DNA of 64,000 nt from Nitrincola alkalilacustris (GTDB lineage Bacteria; Pseudomonadota; Gammaproteobacteria; Pseudomonadales; Balneatricaceae): contig NZ_WBOM01000001.1 in NCBI RefSeq assembly GCF_008973755.1, forward strand, positions 496,001 to 560,000. Reading direction: 5' to 3'. The notes below the pieces were generated by a model, which worked only from the letters and a program-made list of their open reading frames with translations, made no database searches and had not been told where the DNA came from. Every line of letters starts with the position of its first letter. The first letter of the stretch is position 1. Both the position numbers and the translations under genes were made by a program. Of this stretch, positions 46,319 to 55,414 are shown one piece after another.

Positions 46319-47368
46319 ATGCAGATAAATGGCGTCAATATCGGCCCGGGTTACAGGCCTTATATTATTGCAGAGCTGTCTGCCAACCATAATGGCAGCC
46401 TTGAACGTGCGCTGGCTACGATCGATATGGCCAAGACGCGTGGCGCGGATGCGGTCAAAATACAGACCTATACCGCCGACACCATGACGCTTGACTGTGA
46501 TCGCGATGAGTTTCTGATCAAGGGCGGGCTATGGGACGGCTATAACCTTTATCAGCTTTATCAGGAAGCACAGACCCCCTTTGAATGGCACGAAGCCCTC
46601 TTTGAACATGCCCGTCGCCTGGGTATTACGCTGTTCAGCACCCCTTTTGACGAAACAGCAGTCGATCTGCTAGAGAGCCTGAATGCACCTGCCTATAAGA
46701 TCGCGTCCTTCGAGGCTGTGGATCTGCCACTGATTCGTTATGTGGCCGCGACGGGTAAACCCATGATTATCTCCACGGGTATGGCAGATGTTGAAGAGAT
46801 CGGTGAAGCGGTGACTGCCGCCCGTGAAGGCGGCTGTCGGGATCTGGTCCTGCTGCACTGTATCAGTGGCTATCCGACGCCGATGGAGCAGGCCAATCTG
46901 CACACGCTGGTGGATATGTCCCGACGCTTCGGCGTACCGGTGGGCCTGTCGGATCATACTCTTGGTACTGTTGCCTCGGTTGCGGCTGTTGCGCTCGGGG
47001 CCTGCGTGATCGAGAAGCATGTCACCCTGAGCCGTCAGGATCCCGGCCCGGATGCCGCGTTTTCGCTGGAACCTGAAGAGTTGGAAAGACTGTGCCGGGA
47101 TAGTCGTCTGGCCTGGGAGGCTCTGGGTAAGGCCGGATATGACCGGCGTGATGCCGAACAGACCAATTTACAGTACCGGCGCTCAGTCTATTTTGTAAAG
47201 GATATGGCGATCGGGGAGATCATTGCTGAGGAGCATATCCGGCGCATAAGGCCGGGGTTGGGATTGCCACCTAGAGATTATGAAGCGCTTCTGGGACGCA
47301 GGGTAAGCTGTAATATTACCCGAGGCACGCCTGTGCGGTGGGAGTTGCTGATGGAGGATAAGTCATGA
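46319..47368 (+). CDS. pseI: Pseudaminic acid synthase
   Basis: 349-residue NeuB-family synthase that condenses PEP with a 2,4-diacetamido-hexose to make pseudaminic acid. Signatures: PYIIAELSANHNGSLERAL, DAVKIQTYTADTMTLDC, the QxPFEWHEALFEHARRLGI region, LLHCISGYPTPMEQANL, GLSDHTLGTVA and IEKHVTLSRQDPGPDAAFSL, plus a C-terminal SAF (antifreeze-like) domain. The SANHNG and GPDAAFS forms favour PseI over NeuB or LegI. AGGAG precedes the ATG. Genes for PseB, PseC and PseF are not in the window. Confidence 0.9.
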   Translation: MQINGVNIGPGYRPYIIAELSANHNGSLERALATIDMAKTRGADAVKIQTYTADTMTLDCDRDEFLIKGGLWDGYNLYQLYQEAQTPFEWHEALFEHARRLGITLFSTPFDETAVDLLESLNAPAYKIASFEAVDLPLIRYVAATGKPMIISTGMADVEEIGEAVTAAREGGCRDLVLLHCISGYPTPMEQANLHTLVDMSRRFGVPVGLSDHTLGTVASVAAVALGACVIEKHVTLSRQDPGPDAAFSLEPEELERLCRDSRLAWEALGKAGYDRRDAEQTNLQYRRSVYFVKDMAIGEIIAEEHIRRIRPGLGLPPRDYEALLGRRVSCNITRGTPVRWELLMEDKS

Positions 47369-48300
47369 TCCGGACACTTCTGTTTGGTGCTGGTGCTGGT
47401 GCCCTTCTCTATCTGGAGAATGAACAACATAGGCGCAGTTTTATCGGGTTTATCGATAATGATACACGCAAGCATGGTACCGATTTTGCTGGCTTGCCTG
47501 TGTTACCTCCTGAGGGGATTGCTGAGCTGTCCTATGATGAAATTGTGATTACGACACAGTGGGCAACTGATGTACGTAAACAGTTGCTGGAGCAGTTTCA
47601 CGTGCCCCCCGAGCGTGTCGTGATTCCACCCAAACAACAATTGAAAAAACCACAACCCTTTTTGGATCCGAGCACCTATACACTTGCCCAGTCTCTGGTC
47701 CGCTCTATCTGCATTGCAGCACATCGGGATGGCATACCCCTCGTGGTTGATTTTGGTACTCTGTTGGGAATTGTCCGAGAGGGTAATCTGTTGCCTTGGG
47801 ATGATGATGTGGACTTCTCCATTCCATTGGAGCATGCCCCGAAATTGCTGCAATGGCTGCCGAGTGTCCTGCAGTCACTTGAGCTGCCGTCAGGCTGGTG
47901 GCTGGAGGTGCTGGAAAATCAGCAAGGTGAGTGTGCCAGTCTGCTACTCAAGTTTCCGTCTGACTCCGCTTCCTGCGTACCCTTTATCACATCGATCTGC
48001 AGTCGGCAAAATGAAGCGGGGTTCTCCCGGCATATGCCCAGTCTCGGTATGTGGTATGCACCGATAGATCATTTTGACAAAATGGACGTGATCAGTTGGA
48101 AGGGTGTCGAAGTGCAGGTACCTGCTGAATATGAGACTTATCTGACCTTTGTTTACGGTGACTGGAAAACACCCAAGCGAGATATCTCGCTGGAGGACTA
48201 CAACCACTTGGGTGAGTCCAGCTATGATGCTTTTGCCGACGCCTGCTTCAGCGTCAGACGCCTGGAGTCATCCTGTGGTACAAATGTGGAGCAGCCATAA
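47365..48300 (+). CDS. LicD-family transferase with N-terminal Rossmann-like domain
   Basis: 311 residues. Residues 1-90 form a small Rossmann-like domain (IRTLLFGAGAGALLYLENE, DEIVITTQWATDV). Residues about 100-300 are LicD: VVDFGTLLGIVREGNLLPWD followed by D-D-V-D, i.e. a DDDVD metal motif at 146-150, and YLTFVYGDWKTP. LicD enzymes use CDP-choline to put phosphocholine on glycans. The phosphonate pathway next door should give a CMP-phosphonate, so a phosphonate transferase role is likely here. It overlaps pseI by 4 bases. Confidence 0.83.
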   Translation: MIRTLLFGAGAGALLYLENEQHRRSFIGFIDNDTRKHGTDFAGLPVLPPEGIAELSYDEIVITTQWATDVRKQLLEQFHVPPERVVIPPKQQLKKPQPFLDPSTYTLAQSLVRSICIAAHRDGIPLVVDFGTLLGIVREGNLLPWDDDVDFSIPLEHAPKLLQWLPSVLQSLELPSGWWLEVLENQQGECASLLLKFPSDSASCVPFITSICSRQNEAGFSRHMPSLGMWYAPIDHFDKMDVISWKGVEVQVPAEYETYLTFVYGDWKTPKRDISLEDYNHLGESSYDAFADACFSVRRLESSCGTNVEQP

Positions 48301-48308
48301 GGGTGAGT

Positions 48309-49586
48309 ATGAGTGAGCTGGCTGCAAGCCTGGCCGTAATTAACTCTCGTTGGCCTACTGTGGGGGCCAGGTTGACCGCTGAGATGGCAGATCAGCACAG
48401 TGTGACTGGCGATACACCAGTGCCGGTGTTGGTGCATCAGGGGGTGCATTTATCCAGTGCGTTTGATCCCGTGCGGGAGGCTGCTGTTCAGGCATCAGTC
48501 GTAGAGAATGATGCGAATGAGGTTTGGGTCTATGGTGTTGGCTCAGGCCATCTGGCCGATCAGTTGTTGCAACGCCCTGCGCTTAAGTCGCTCTATCTGG
48601 TATTTTTCAATCACCAGCTACTTGCCGAATCACTGGCTGTCTATTCACATGATTGGATAGAAGATCCCCGTGTCAGACTGGTTTTTGCCGGGCATTTGAA
48701 ACAAATTTCACGGCCGCGTGCGGTGATCTATGCTGAATTGATGCTTGCAGAGCCCGATGCTGTCAGTTTGCGCGATAGGGTTGTCATGGCACTCGATAAC
48801 CGCTTAGTCTCAATGCGCCTCGATAAGCGACAGGCACAGTATGATCGACCAAATATTCTACAGAATCTGCCGATGGCTCTGAACGACCCTGGCGTAGATC
48901 AATTCTTTGATCAGCATAAAGGTGGCGTGATCACCGTCATAGCCGGTGGGCCGAGTGCGACAGCGTTCCTCAGTAACCCGGAGCCCTCGGATTGTCTGAT
49001 AGTTGTCTCTACAGCCCTGAGGGCTGTGTTACAAGCAGGTCTGCAACCAGATATTGTTGTGGCCCTCGATGGGCACCCCGGCATGGTTGGGCATTTTGAA
49101 GGTGTTGCTCATCTGCCTGCCCTGCACCGTTCAACCCTGGTATACGCTCCGGCGATACCGCCCGCTATGCTGGCACTCTGGCTCGGCCCGCGTAGCGTAT
49201 TTCGTCTGGATACGCCACTCTATCAAGGAGTTTCGGAGTGTAAAGCCCTGACAGCTCTCTTTTGCTCGGGAACCGTGACCCACAGTGCAATTGATCTGGC
49301 TGTACAGATGGGAGCGCGCGAAGTGAGGTTAGTGGGTGCAGATTTTGGCTTTCCGGATGGTTATACCCATGTTGAACACGCCAGCAAAAGACGGAAGGCC
49401 AATGGGCAGGTAGAGATCGAAAATGGGCATGGTGACCTCATTGAATCCAAGCCTGCATTGGTGGCTTATTTAAGGGACCTGGAAAGTTATATAGCACTCT
49501 ACCCTAAGGTGAGGTTTGTATCGATGTCTCCGGAAGGGGCCCGTATAGACGGTGCTATACAGTTCAATGGGGGGGGGAGTGAGTGA
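48309..49586 (+). CDS. Second MAF/DUF115 flagellin-glycosylation protein
   Basis: 425 residues. The MAF core reads VITVIAGGPSATAFLSNPEP, LQAGLQPDIVVALDGHPGM and VRLVGADFGFPDGYTHVEH, a clear relative of the larger protein encoded at 41012, without the TPR tail. Start taken at ATG 48309 (AAGGG upstream); GTG at 48303 is possible. A run of nine G at 49569-49577 encodes part of the C-terminal NGGGSE. Such tracts are phase-variable in Campylobacter maf genes. The stop overlaps the next small reading frame. Confidence 0.85.
   Translation: MSELAASLAVINSRWPTVGARLTAEMADQHSVTGDTPVPVLVHQGVHLSSAFDPVREAAVQASVVENDANEVWVYGVGSGHLADQLLQRPALKSLYLVFFNHQLLAESLAVYSHDWIEDPRVRLVFAGHLKQISRPRAVIYAELMLAEPDAVSLRDRVVMALDNRLVSMRLDKRQAQYDRPNILQNLPMALNDPGVDQFFDQHKGGVITVIAGGPSATAFLSNPEPSDCLIVVSTALRAVLQAGLQPDIVVALDGHPGMVGHFEGVAHLPALHRSTLVYAPAIPPAMLALWLGPRSVFRLDTPLYQGVSECKALTALFCSGTVTHSAIDLAVQMGAREVRLVGADFGFPDGYTHVEHASKRRKANGQVEIENGHGDLIESKPALVAYLRDLESYIALYPKVRFVSMSPEGARIDGAIQFNGGGSE
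49569..49577 (+). repeat. Homopolymeric tract of nine G in the maf-like gene
   Basis: Nine consecutive G near the 3' end of the second MAF gene. Loss of one G would put the upstream frame in register with the small frame downstream, fusing the two proteins. This is a potential slipped-strand switch; the exact length may also be affected by sequencing error. Confidence 0.8.
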
Positions 49587-49815
49587 TTTGAAAAGGCAGG
49601 TAGAAGATATTGTTTATTACCTGCGCACGGGTGAGGTTGCATATGCTTATCATTTGTATCCCGCATTTCTGGCCAGTCTGATCTCTGCATTGAGCGATGA
49701 GCAGATGTTGTCTATCCATCCACTGCTCAATGAGATGCTCACAGCACAGGCACAGCAAAATAGTGTTTGGTTAGCAGACTTGCTTGAGTATATGTTGTTT
49801 GAGCAACTGACATAA
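49579..49815 (+). CDS. Small protein of unknown function after the maf-like gene
   Basis: 78 residues from a GTG at 49579 that overlaps the maf-like stop by 8 bases; an in-frame ATG at 49552 is also possible. The poly-G tract could serve as its ribosome site. The protein is helical and acidic-hydrophobic (RQVEDIVYYLRTGEVAYAYH, LADLLEYMLFEQLT) with no recognised domain. It could be a separate subunit or, after a one-base slip, the C-terminal extension of the MAF protein. Confidence 0.55.
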   Translation: MSDLKRQVEDIVYYLRTGEVAYAYHLYPAFLASLISALSDEQMLSIHPLLNEMLTAQAQQNSVWLADLLEYMLFEQLT

Positions 49816-49868
49816 TCAATGAATGATCCTCCACACCAATTTTCTCAGAATCTTGAGACAGATACCTT

Positions 49869-50462
49869 CTACTCAACAATGCCGTACCCTTCCAGATATG
49901 TGATAACTTTTTCTACACATTCATCAATTGAGAGTTCTGCTGCTTTTAGCAGAATATCGGGATGTTCGGGTGCTTCATAAGGTGAATTAATTCCCGTAAA
50001 ATCAGGAATCAGGCCCGCGCGGGCTTTTTTATACAACCCCTTAGGGTCTCGTTTTTCACAAACAGATAATGGAGTATCTACAAAGACTTCAATAAAGCTC
50101 TTGCCCGCAAGTTCACGCGCTTGAGCGCGATAAGCCCGAAATGGGGAGATCAGCGCAGCCCCCACAATCACACCAGCATCCACAAACAAGCGCGCCACTT
50201 CCGTGGTGCGTCGAATATTTTCAATACGATCCGCTTCGCTAAACTCCAAATCTCGATTGATTCCTTGCCGCAGGTTATCTCCATCCAGCAGGTAGGTATG
50301 AAAACCCATTTCAAAAAGGCGGCGATCTACTGCATTAGCAATAGTGGACTTGCCTGAACCAGATAGCCCTGTGTACCAGAGTAGGCAGGGTTTGTGGCCT
50401 TTCTGACAGCGTCGTTCTTCAGCGCTTACAGCAGCCTTATTCCATGTTGTGTTCTTCGTCAT
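49869..50462 (-). CDS. cysC: Adenylylsulfate (APS) kinase
   Basis: 197 residues from the ATG at 50462 (an in-frame GTG lies at 50486). The P-loop TGLSGSGKSTIANAV at 31-45, TYLLDGDNLRQGINRDLEFS, ENIRRTTEVARLFVDAGVIV and KGLYKKARAGLIPDFTGI are diagnostic of CysC. It makes PAPS, the sulfate donor, from APS. No cysD or cysN is beside it, so it may be a locus-dedicated copy serving the sulfotransferase at 60.9 kb. Last gene of the minus-strand phosphonate operon, 77 bases from the alcohol dehydrogenase. Confidence 0.93.
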   Translation of the reverse strand: MTKNTTWNKAAVSAEERRCQKGHKPCLLWYTGLSGSGKSTIANAVDRRLFEMGFHTYLLDGDNLRQGINRDLEFSEADRIENIRRTTEVARLFVDAGVIVGAALISPFRAYRAQARELAGKSFIEVFVDTPLSVCEKRDPKGLYKKARAGLIPDFTGINSPYEAPEHPDILLKAAELSIDECVEKVITYLEGYGIVE

Positions 50463-50539
50463 ACTGTATTGTTCATAAAAAGACACCCTTAAACTTCACT
50501 TGCTGAAAGCCTGTTATTATGTCGCCTCAATCCGGATGC

Positions 50540-51646
50540 TCACTTCCGGAGCTCAGTTTCAGTCAAAGCATGTAAAAAGTCTTGTGTATCAAATGAGTAT
50601 GGATAGTTCCCTGCTCTATCCGGTGTCAACATACTGTCCGTATGCTTGAGTAGTTGATCCAACGTAAGATATTTTTTCAGCTCACCGAGCAGATCCAGAC
50701 TATCCAGTAGGGTTTGTGTCTGCCTGAGTATCTGCAGATGTACCGGATTATTTGTCATTCGCTCCAGATTTTGTTTAAGTAATCTAGGCAGGGTAAAGCT
50801 GCAAGCCAATCCATGCGGGACTCCAAAATGGCTGGTCACCGGATAGGAGATCGAATGGGCAATAGCGGTTCGGGTCTGGCTGATGGCAAGTCCCGCCAGT
50901 AAGCTTGCCTGCTGCATTTGTCCACGCATCGCCAGATCATCCGGATGCTTCAGTACAGCCGGTAAGGCTTTATTTGCCAGTAGCAGCGATTCGAAAGCGA
51001 AGGCCTCGCTTAAAGATGATCGATGACGATTCCACAAAGATTCCAACGCATGAGAAAGTGTATCCAACCCCGTATAGAGTGTTTCCCGATAGGGCAAAGT
51101 TAGGGTTAGAGTTGGGTCAAGCAATGCCTTTGTTGGGTAGATGCGCGGTGTGGTCAGCGAGTATTTCTTGTGCGCACTCATATCCCAGACCGTCGCGAAG
51201 GGGGTGACTTCCGCGCCGGTGCCTGATGTGGTCGGGATCACGATCAAGGGTAACTGATCCTGCCAGTTGTAGGCTTGCTGCTGGCGCAGGACGCTGTCCA
51301 GTGGTGTCTGCATTTTACAGGGCAAGGTGACTGAGAGAACTTTGGCTGCATCCAGTACACTGCCACCGCCCAAGGCGATAATCCCCTGAAATTTTTCCTG
51401 TTGGAGTTGCCCGGTGAGTGTGTCCAAGGCATCCAGATCAGGGTTCGGCTGAATCTGATCATGCACGTTCAGTTGCACGGGGCTCAATACGCTCTGTAAT
51501 CGCGAGCTGATTCCGCGCCGGGTAAAGCCTGCGCTGGTCAGTAGCAACCAGCGTTCTCCTGTGACCAGCGTGGGGAGTTGATCAAGGGTTCCGGCTCCGC
51601 TTGTGATGCTAACCGGGTTGAAATATTGCCATTGCGCGTTATACAT
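50540..51646 (-). CDS. Fe-dependent alcohol dehydrogenase, likely phosphonoacetaldehyde reductase
   Basis: 368-residue iron-containing alcohol dehydrogenase. NAD-binding ALGGGSVLDAAKVLSVTL, TTSGTGAEVTPFATVWD, and the metal-site parts TGLDTLSHALESLWNRHRSS and PVTSHFGVPHGLACSF are present. It overlaps the phosphonopyruvate decarboxylase gene by 8 bases. In known phosphonate pathways this pair turns phosphonopyruvate into 2-hydroxyethylphosphonate by way of phosphonoacetaldehyde. No aminoethylphosphonate transaminase of the PhnW type is seen, so the hydroxy form is favoured. Confidence 0.82.
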   Translation of the reverse strand: MYNAQWQYFNPVSITSGAGTLDQLPTLVTGERWLLLTSAGFTRRGISSRLQSVLSPVQLNVHDQIQPNPDLDALDTLTGQLQQEKFQGIIALGGGSVLDAAKVLSVTLPCKMQTPLDSVLRQQQAYNWQDQLPLIVIPTTSGTGAEVTPFATVWDMSAHKKYSLTTPRIYPTKALLDPTLTLTLPYRETLYTGLDTLSHALESLWNRHRSSLSEAFAFESLLLANKALPAVLKHPDDLAMRGQMQQASLLAGLAISQTRTAIAHSISYPVTSHFGVPHGLACSFTLPRLLKQNLERMTNNPVHLQILRQTQTLLDSLDLLGELKKYLTLDQLLKHTDSMLTPDRAGNYPYSFDTQDFLHALTETELRK

Positions 51647-52787
51647 CTGCTGCTCTCATGAAGGCCCGCTTGTTCTCTTCTGGCGTACTGGTTGGTCTGC
51701 CCAAGTCATCGCGTGAGCCAACAGCAATGGTGATCTCCAGCAGTGCTGGACCGGATGACCCACTCAGGGACGCCCAAGCCTGTGCTATCTCATCAGTTGT
51801 GCTTGCTTGCCGGTAACCGCTATAACCGCAGGCCATCGTGATGGCGTGAAAGTCCAGCGAGTGGGCCACAGTAGGCTGCCCTCCAACTGACTCATGGGCG
51901 CCATTGTTCAGCAGCACATGGATCAGATTTGCGGGCTTCAGGCTACCAATAATTGGCAAGGCACCCAGGTGCATCAGCAGTGAGCCGTCGCCATCAATGC
52001 AGATAACGCGTTTGTCCGGATTACCCAACGCAACGCCAAGCGCAATCGAGGCCGTATGTCCCATCGCACCCACGGTCAGAAAATCACGCTGCGCCTCTCC
52101 TTTGCTGGCGCGTAGCTCAAATACTTCGCGTGAGGTTTTGCCAGTCGTGGAGACCACCAGATCATCTCCACTGAGTTCCAGCAGAGTCGCCAGTGCCATC
52201 TCACGTGTCAGTGAGTAGTTCGCAGCAGGTAGGTCCGCAGCAGGGAGGTTCGCATTAGAGAGACGGGTACTTTTATATTTGCTGAAGGTATCCTTGCGCA
52301 CCAGCAGGGCAACTGGAGCATTACTTTGGGTCATCCGGGTAAGGGCTGCGCTGAGGGTTTCGCTCAGATCACTGTCGGCTTCCAGAATCCAGTAGGGGAT
52401 CTCCAGCAGATCCAGCTGTGCTGGCGTGATTCGCCCCTGTTTCACATGCTGAGGCTCATCCTTGACGCCCGGCTCACCACGCCAGCCGATCACCATCAGC
52501 AGAGGGATGCGATAGACCTCAGGATCAGTCAGTGATGTGAGTGGATTGATGGTGTTACCGAGGCCTGAGTTCTGCATATAGACACAGGCATAGCGTCCGG
52601 TAGCCAGGTGGTAGCCTGCGGCAAGCGCCACCGCATTACCTTCGTTGGCTGTGATGATGTGCTCCTGCGCTGTACAGTGGTCATCAATATAGGCGCACAG
52701 ATTGGCGAGCAGCGAGTCGGGAACTCCGGCAAAGAGTTGCACTCCGGCTTGCTTCAACGCCTGACAGAAGGCTTCGGGGGCAATCAT
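51639..52787 (-). CDS. aepY: Phosphonopyruvate decarboxylase
   Basis: 382-residue thiamine-diphosphate enzyme. ANEGNAVALAAGYHLATGRY, NSGLGNTINPLTSLTD, LMVIGWRGEPGVKDEPQH, and the TPP-binding CIDGDGSLLMHLGALPIIGS with VLLNNGAHESVGGQPT match Ppd/AepY. It decarboxylates phosphonopyruvate to phosphonoacetaldehyde, pulling the unfavourable PEP mutase reaction forward. It directly abuts the PEP mutase gene and overlaps the alcohol dehydrogenase gene. Confidence 0.93.
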   Translation of the reverse strand: MIAPEAFCQALKQAGVQLFAGVPDSLLANLCAYIDDHCTAQEHIITANEGNAVALAAGYHLATGRYACVYMQNSGLGNTINPLTSLTDPEVYRIPLLMVIGWRGEPGVKDEPQHVKQGRITPAQLDLLEIPYWILEADSDLSETLSAALTRMTQSNAPVALLVRKDTFSKYKSTRLSNANLPAADLPAANYSLTREMALATLLELSGDDLVVSTTGKTSREVFELRASKGEAQRDFLTVGAMGHTASIALGVALGNPDKRVICIDGDGSLLMHLGALPIIGSLKPANLIHVLLNNGAHESVGGQPTVAHSLDFHAITMACGYSGYRQASTTDEIAQAWASLSGSSGPALLEITIAVGSRDDLGRPTSTPEENKRAFMRAADV

Positions 52788-54089
52788 CTACTTGGTTCCA
52801 GGTATCAGTTCGAGAATATCTTTCAGTGGCAGCATATCGGCATCACACTCTGCCGAGCGATGGTTCTCGAGGATAGATTTGGCTGTTTTCAGCATTGCGG
52901 GGTAGGCACTTCGCAGGAGCTGGTTGGCGTAGATGACGATATTGACGCCCTGCGACTGTAACTCCTCTTCTGTTACCGTATTGTAACTGGAAGGAACAGC
53001 AACCAGTGGCTTACGCTCTTCGAGGGTGTTATACAGCTTGCAGAAGGCGAAAATCTCATCGGGTGATTTTTCACGGCTGTGAATCATGATGCCATCGGCA
53101 CCTGCTGCCAGATAGGCCTTGGCGCGCTCGAACGCATCATCCACACCTTTACCGAGTATCAGACTTTCGATTCTGGCAATGATCATGAAATCATTTGTTG
53201 CCTGCGCCTGTTTGCCCTGTCGGATCTTGTAACAGAAGTTCTCTATCGAGTCCTGTGTCTGGGGTACATCATTGCCCAATAGTGAGTTTTTCTTCAGACC
53301 GGTTTTGTCTTCGATGATGGCTGCAGATACGCCGAGGCGCTCCAGCGTTTTGATCGTGAAGGTAAAGTGCTCTGTCTGGCCGCCTGTATCAGCATCATAA
53401 ATGATCGGTTTGGTGGTGACCTCAAGCACTTCATTCAGTGTGTTCATTCTTGAGGAGACATCGACCGCCTCGATATCGGGCTTGCCTTTGGCTGTTGAGT
53501 CGGTGAGGCTGCTGCCCCACATGCCATCAAACTCACGGCGGCCATTGGGCGTGTCGATATGTGTGTTTTCGATAATCAGCCCACTCAGTGCGTTGTGAAT
53601 ATCGATAAAGCGCAACAGTGGCTTGACCTTCAGCAGGCGTCGCAGTGATTTCAGTCGAACAGAGGGTGTGGTGCCTATCTCTTTCAGCGCCTTATTGAGC
53701 TTGGTGGAAGAGATACCTTCTGTATAGGGAACCTCGACCAGCTCGCCGCCCCACTGTGCCAGAGTATCGATAACGCGCTGGCGAGTCTGCTGCTGCACAC
53801 CAGTTTTCCAGTCATCACCGTGCACGACATAGTCTGGCTTGAGTGCCAACAGATTGGGCACATAGTCCAGGGTTGTCTGAGGTATAACCTGCGCAACACC
53901 CTTAATGCTGTCAATCACTTGGCGGCGCTGTTCAAACTCCATGAAGGGTACGCGTTTGTAACTGGCAATGGCTTCATCCGTCAGCAGGCCTACAGTGACT
54001 TCACCAAGAGCAGCTGCCTTATGCAGAATATTCAAATGACCGGGATGTACCAGGTCTGCACTCATACCTACATATACTGATTTAGTCAT
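52788..54089 (-). CDS. aepX: Cytidylyltransferase-PEP phosphomutase fusion
   Basis: 433 residues in two parts. Residues 1-135 are a cytidylyltransferase of the HxGH superfamily: HPGH at 15-18 and EGISSTKLN near 124-132. Residues about 150-430 are PEP mutase: [11 protein letters not shown] with the DxDTGG metal site, and [10 protein letters not shown] at 260-269, the mutase signature rather than isocitrate lyase. The mutase makes phosphonopyruvate; the nucleotidyl part likely activates the final phosphonate as a CMP ester. Its start overlaps the end of pseG by 8 bases, linking phosphonate and pseudaminate genes in one transcript. Confidence 0.92.
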   Translation of the reverse strand: MTKSVYVGMSADLVHPGHLNILHKAAALGEVTVGLLTDEAIASYKRVPFMEFEQRRQVIDSIKGVAQVIPQTTLDYVPNLLALKPDYVVHGDDWKTGVQQQTRQRVIDTLAQWGGELVEVPYTEGISSTKLNKALKEIGTTPSVRLKSLRRLLKVKPLLRFIDIHNALSGLIIENTHIDTPNGRREFDGMWGSSLTDSTAKGKPDIEAVDVSSRMNTLNEVLEVTTKPIIYDADTGGQTEHFTFTIKTLERLGVSAAIIEDKTGLKKNSLLGNDVPQTQDSIENFCYKIRQGKQAQATNDFMIIARIESLILGKGVDDAFERAKAYLAAGADGIMIHSREKSPDEIFAFCKLYNTLEERKPLVAVPSSYNTVTEEELQSQGVNIVIYANQLLRSAYPAMLKTAKSILENHRSAECDADMLPLKDILELIPGTK

Positions 54090-55161
54090 TGTTGCTTCCT
54101 GAATATTTTACTTGTTCTGATTTTAATAAGTGCTCGGTCACGCGTTGAGCGCCAAGACCATCACAAATCTGGCTGAACCTTCTGCTCAGCAGAGGTAGCA
54201 AGGTACCCGAATCCTTCATGACTATATTTAGTTGTGATATCAGGCTGTGACTTATATTAAGCGGATCTAGCTTCAAAACCAGCTTATTGTTACTGAGTAT
54301 CTGCAGCGCAAGTAGTTGATTATCAGCGATGCTGGTCATCATGGTCGGTATCCCCAGGCAAGCAGCTTCCCAACTGGTGCTGCCAGATGCACTGATACAC
54401 AGATCACTCTGCGTCATTAATTCAGCCATGTTCGTGACATTGAGAAGGATATCGACTGGATAAGGGAAATCATGACTGATTTTCATGACATATTCTATGT
54501 GGGGTGCCTGGTTGCCCATTATGACGACCAGTTTGCAGTTCTCGGGCAGAGATGGGTAGTAGCCTAAGGTGTGCAGTACTTGTCCAGTCATGTTGCCAGG
54601 GTCAGTACCGCCGAAAGTGATCAGAATTTGCTGAAGTGCCTGCGCTTGAGGAGTGCCCTTTTGGCGTCTGCTGAGACTATGTTCTCGGTATTGAGCAAAC
54701 TCCGCTCGTAATAAAGCGTAATGAGTGCCAGTTAAAATTTCACAATGCTCAGGTACGAGTTGCCTGTACTCGTCACTCTTGCGCTGATACGTCTGATCCA
54801 GCAGCAGGTCGCAGTCATGCGTTCTATCAGCCAGATCATCTATCACCATGATCTGGTCGCACGCCTGTCGTTGGGCGTGCTCCCAATAGGCATCCAACTG
54901 GTAGTGATCAACGATCAACCAGTCAGGTTTTGTATCAATCAGAATGGAATGGCTCTGATCGGCATCGCTACCTGAATCATTCAGTGTATTGACGGGAAAA
55001 CCAGCGTTATGAATCCTGTCGATCTGATTGCCAGGTAGCGGTGAACAGATAAAGCTGATATCTGCTTCAGATTCTTTTAGAGCGTGTGCCAACGTCAGGC
55101 AGCGCATGACATGGCCACTGCCAATTTCGGTGGAAGCATCGGTTCTGAAAACTACTCGCAT
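54082..55161 (-). CDS. pseG: UDP-2,4-diacetamido-trideoxy-altrose hydrolase (PseG)
   Basis: 359 residues from the ATG at 55161. The start [20 protein letters not shown] and [10 protein letters not shown] is the PseG/SpsG signature; [47 protein letters not shown] and [19 protein letters not shown] follow. PseG releases UDP to give the sugar used by PseI. A longer frame to 55338 exists but starts before the domain and is rejected. First gene of the pseG-aepX-aepY-ADH-cysC operon. Confidence 0.92.
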   Translation of the reverse strand: MRVVFRTDASTEIGSGHVMRCLTLAHALKESEADISFICSPLPGNQIDRIHNAGFPVNTLNDSGSDADQSHSILIDTKPDWLIVDHYQLDAYWEHAQRQACDQIMVIDDLADRTHDCDLLLDQTYQRKSDEYRQLVPEHCEILTGTHYALLRAEFAQYREHSLSRRQKGTPQAQALQQILITFGGTDPGNMTGQVLHTLGYYPSLPENCKLVVIMGNQAPHIEYVMKISHDFPYPVDILLNVTNMAELMTQSDLCISASGSTSWEAACLGIPTMMTSIADNQLLALQILSNNKLVLKLDPLNISHSLISQLNIVMKDSGTLLPLLSRRFSQICDGLGAQRVTEHLLKSEQVKYSGSNND

Positions 55162-55350
55162 ATGTGCAGGCCTGGATTTTCCACCAATTTTTTTATTTCG
55201 GGTAGCTAAACGTGTTGCGACATGTAATAACAAACAAAGCTGAACTGGAATGCTACCATATGAGTTTACCTCTTTTGCTCCTGACGGGCTGTTGATTTCT
55301 GCCCTCATCAGCTGAGCCTTTGGTAGACTGCCTGTCATGGCATCACAAAC

Positions 55351-55377
55351 TAAAGACAGCAGTACCTAGGCCGATAA
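55351..55377 (+). promoter_or_regulatory. Sigma-28 (FliA) promoter of the fdt sugar operon
   Basis: TAAA (55351-55354), 15 bases, then GCCGATAA (55370-55377): an exact match to the enterobacterial FliA consensus, 37 bases before the fdtC start. It is the best sigma-28 match in the window although the genes behind it are sugar genes. Confidence 0.85.
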
Positions 55378-55414
55378 GCTACCTATAGCAGTCGGCGCAG
55401 GACCAAGGAGTGAT

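Noticed and set aside
54082-55338. Longer pseG reading frame starting at 55338
   Set aside because: The PseG domain begins exactly at the internal ATG (55161); the extra 59 residues have no family match and would occupy the divergent promoter region.
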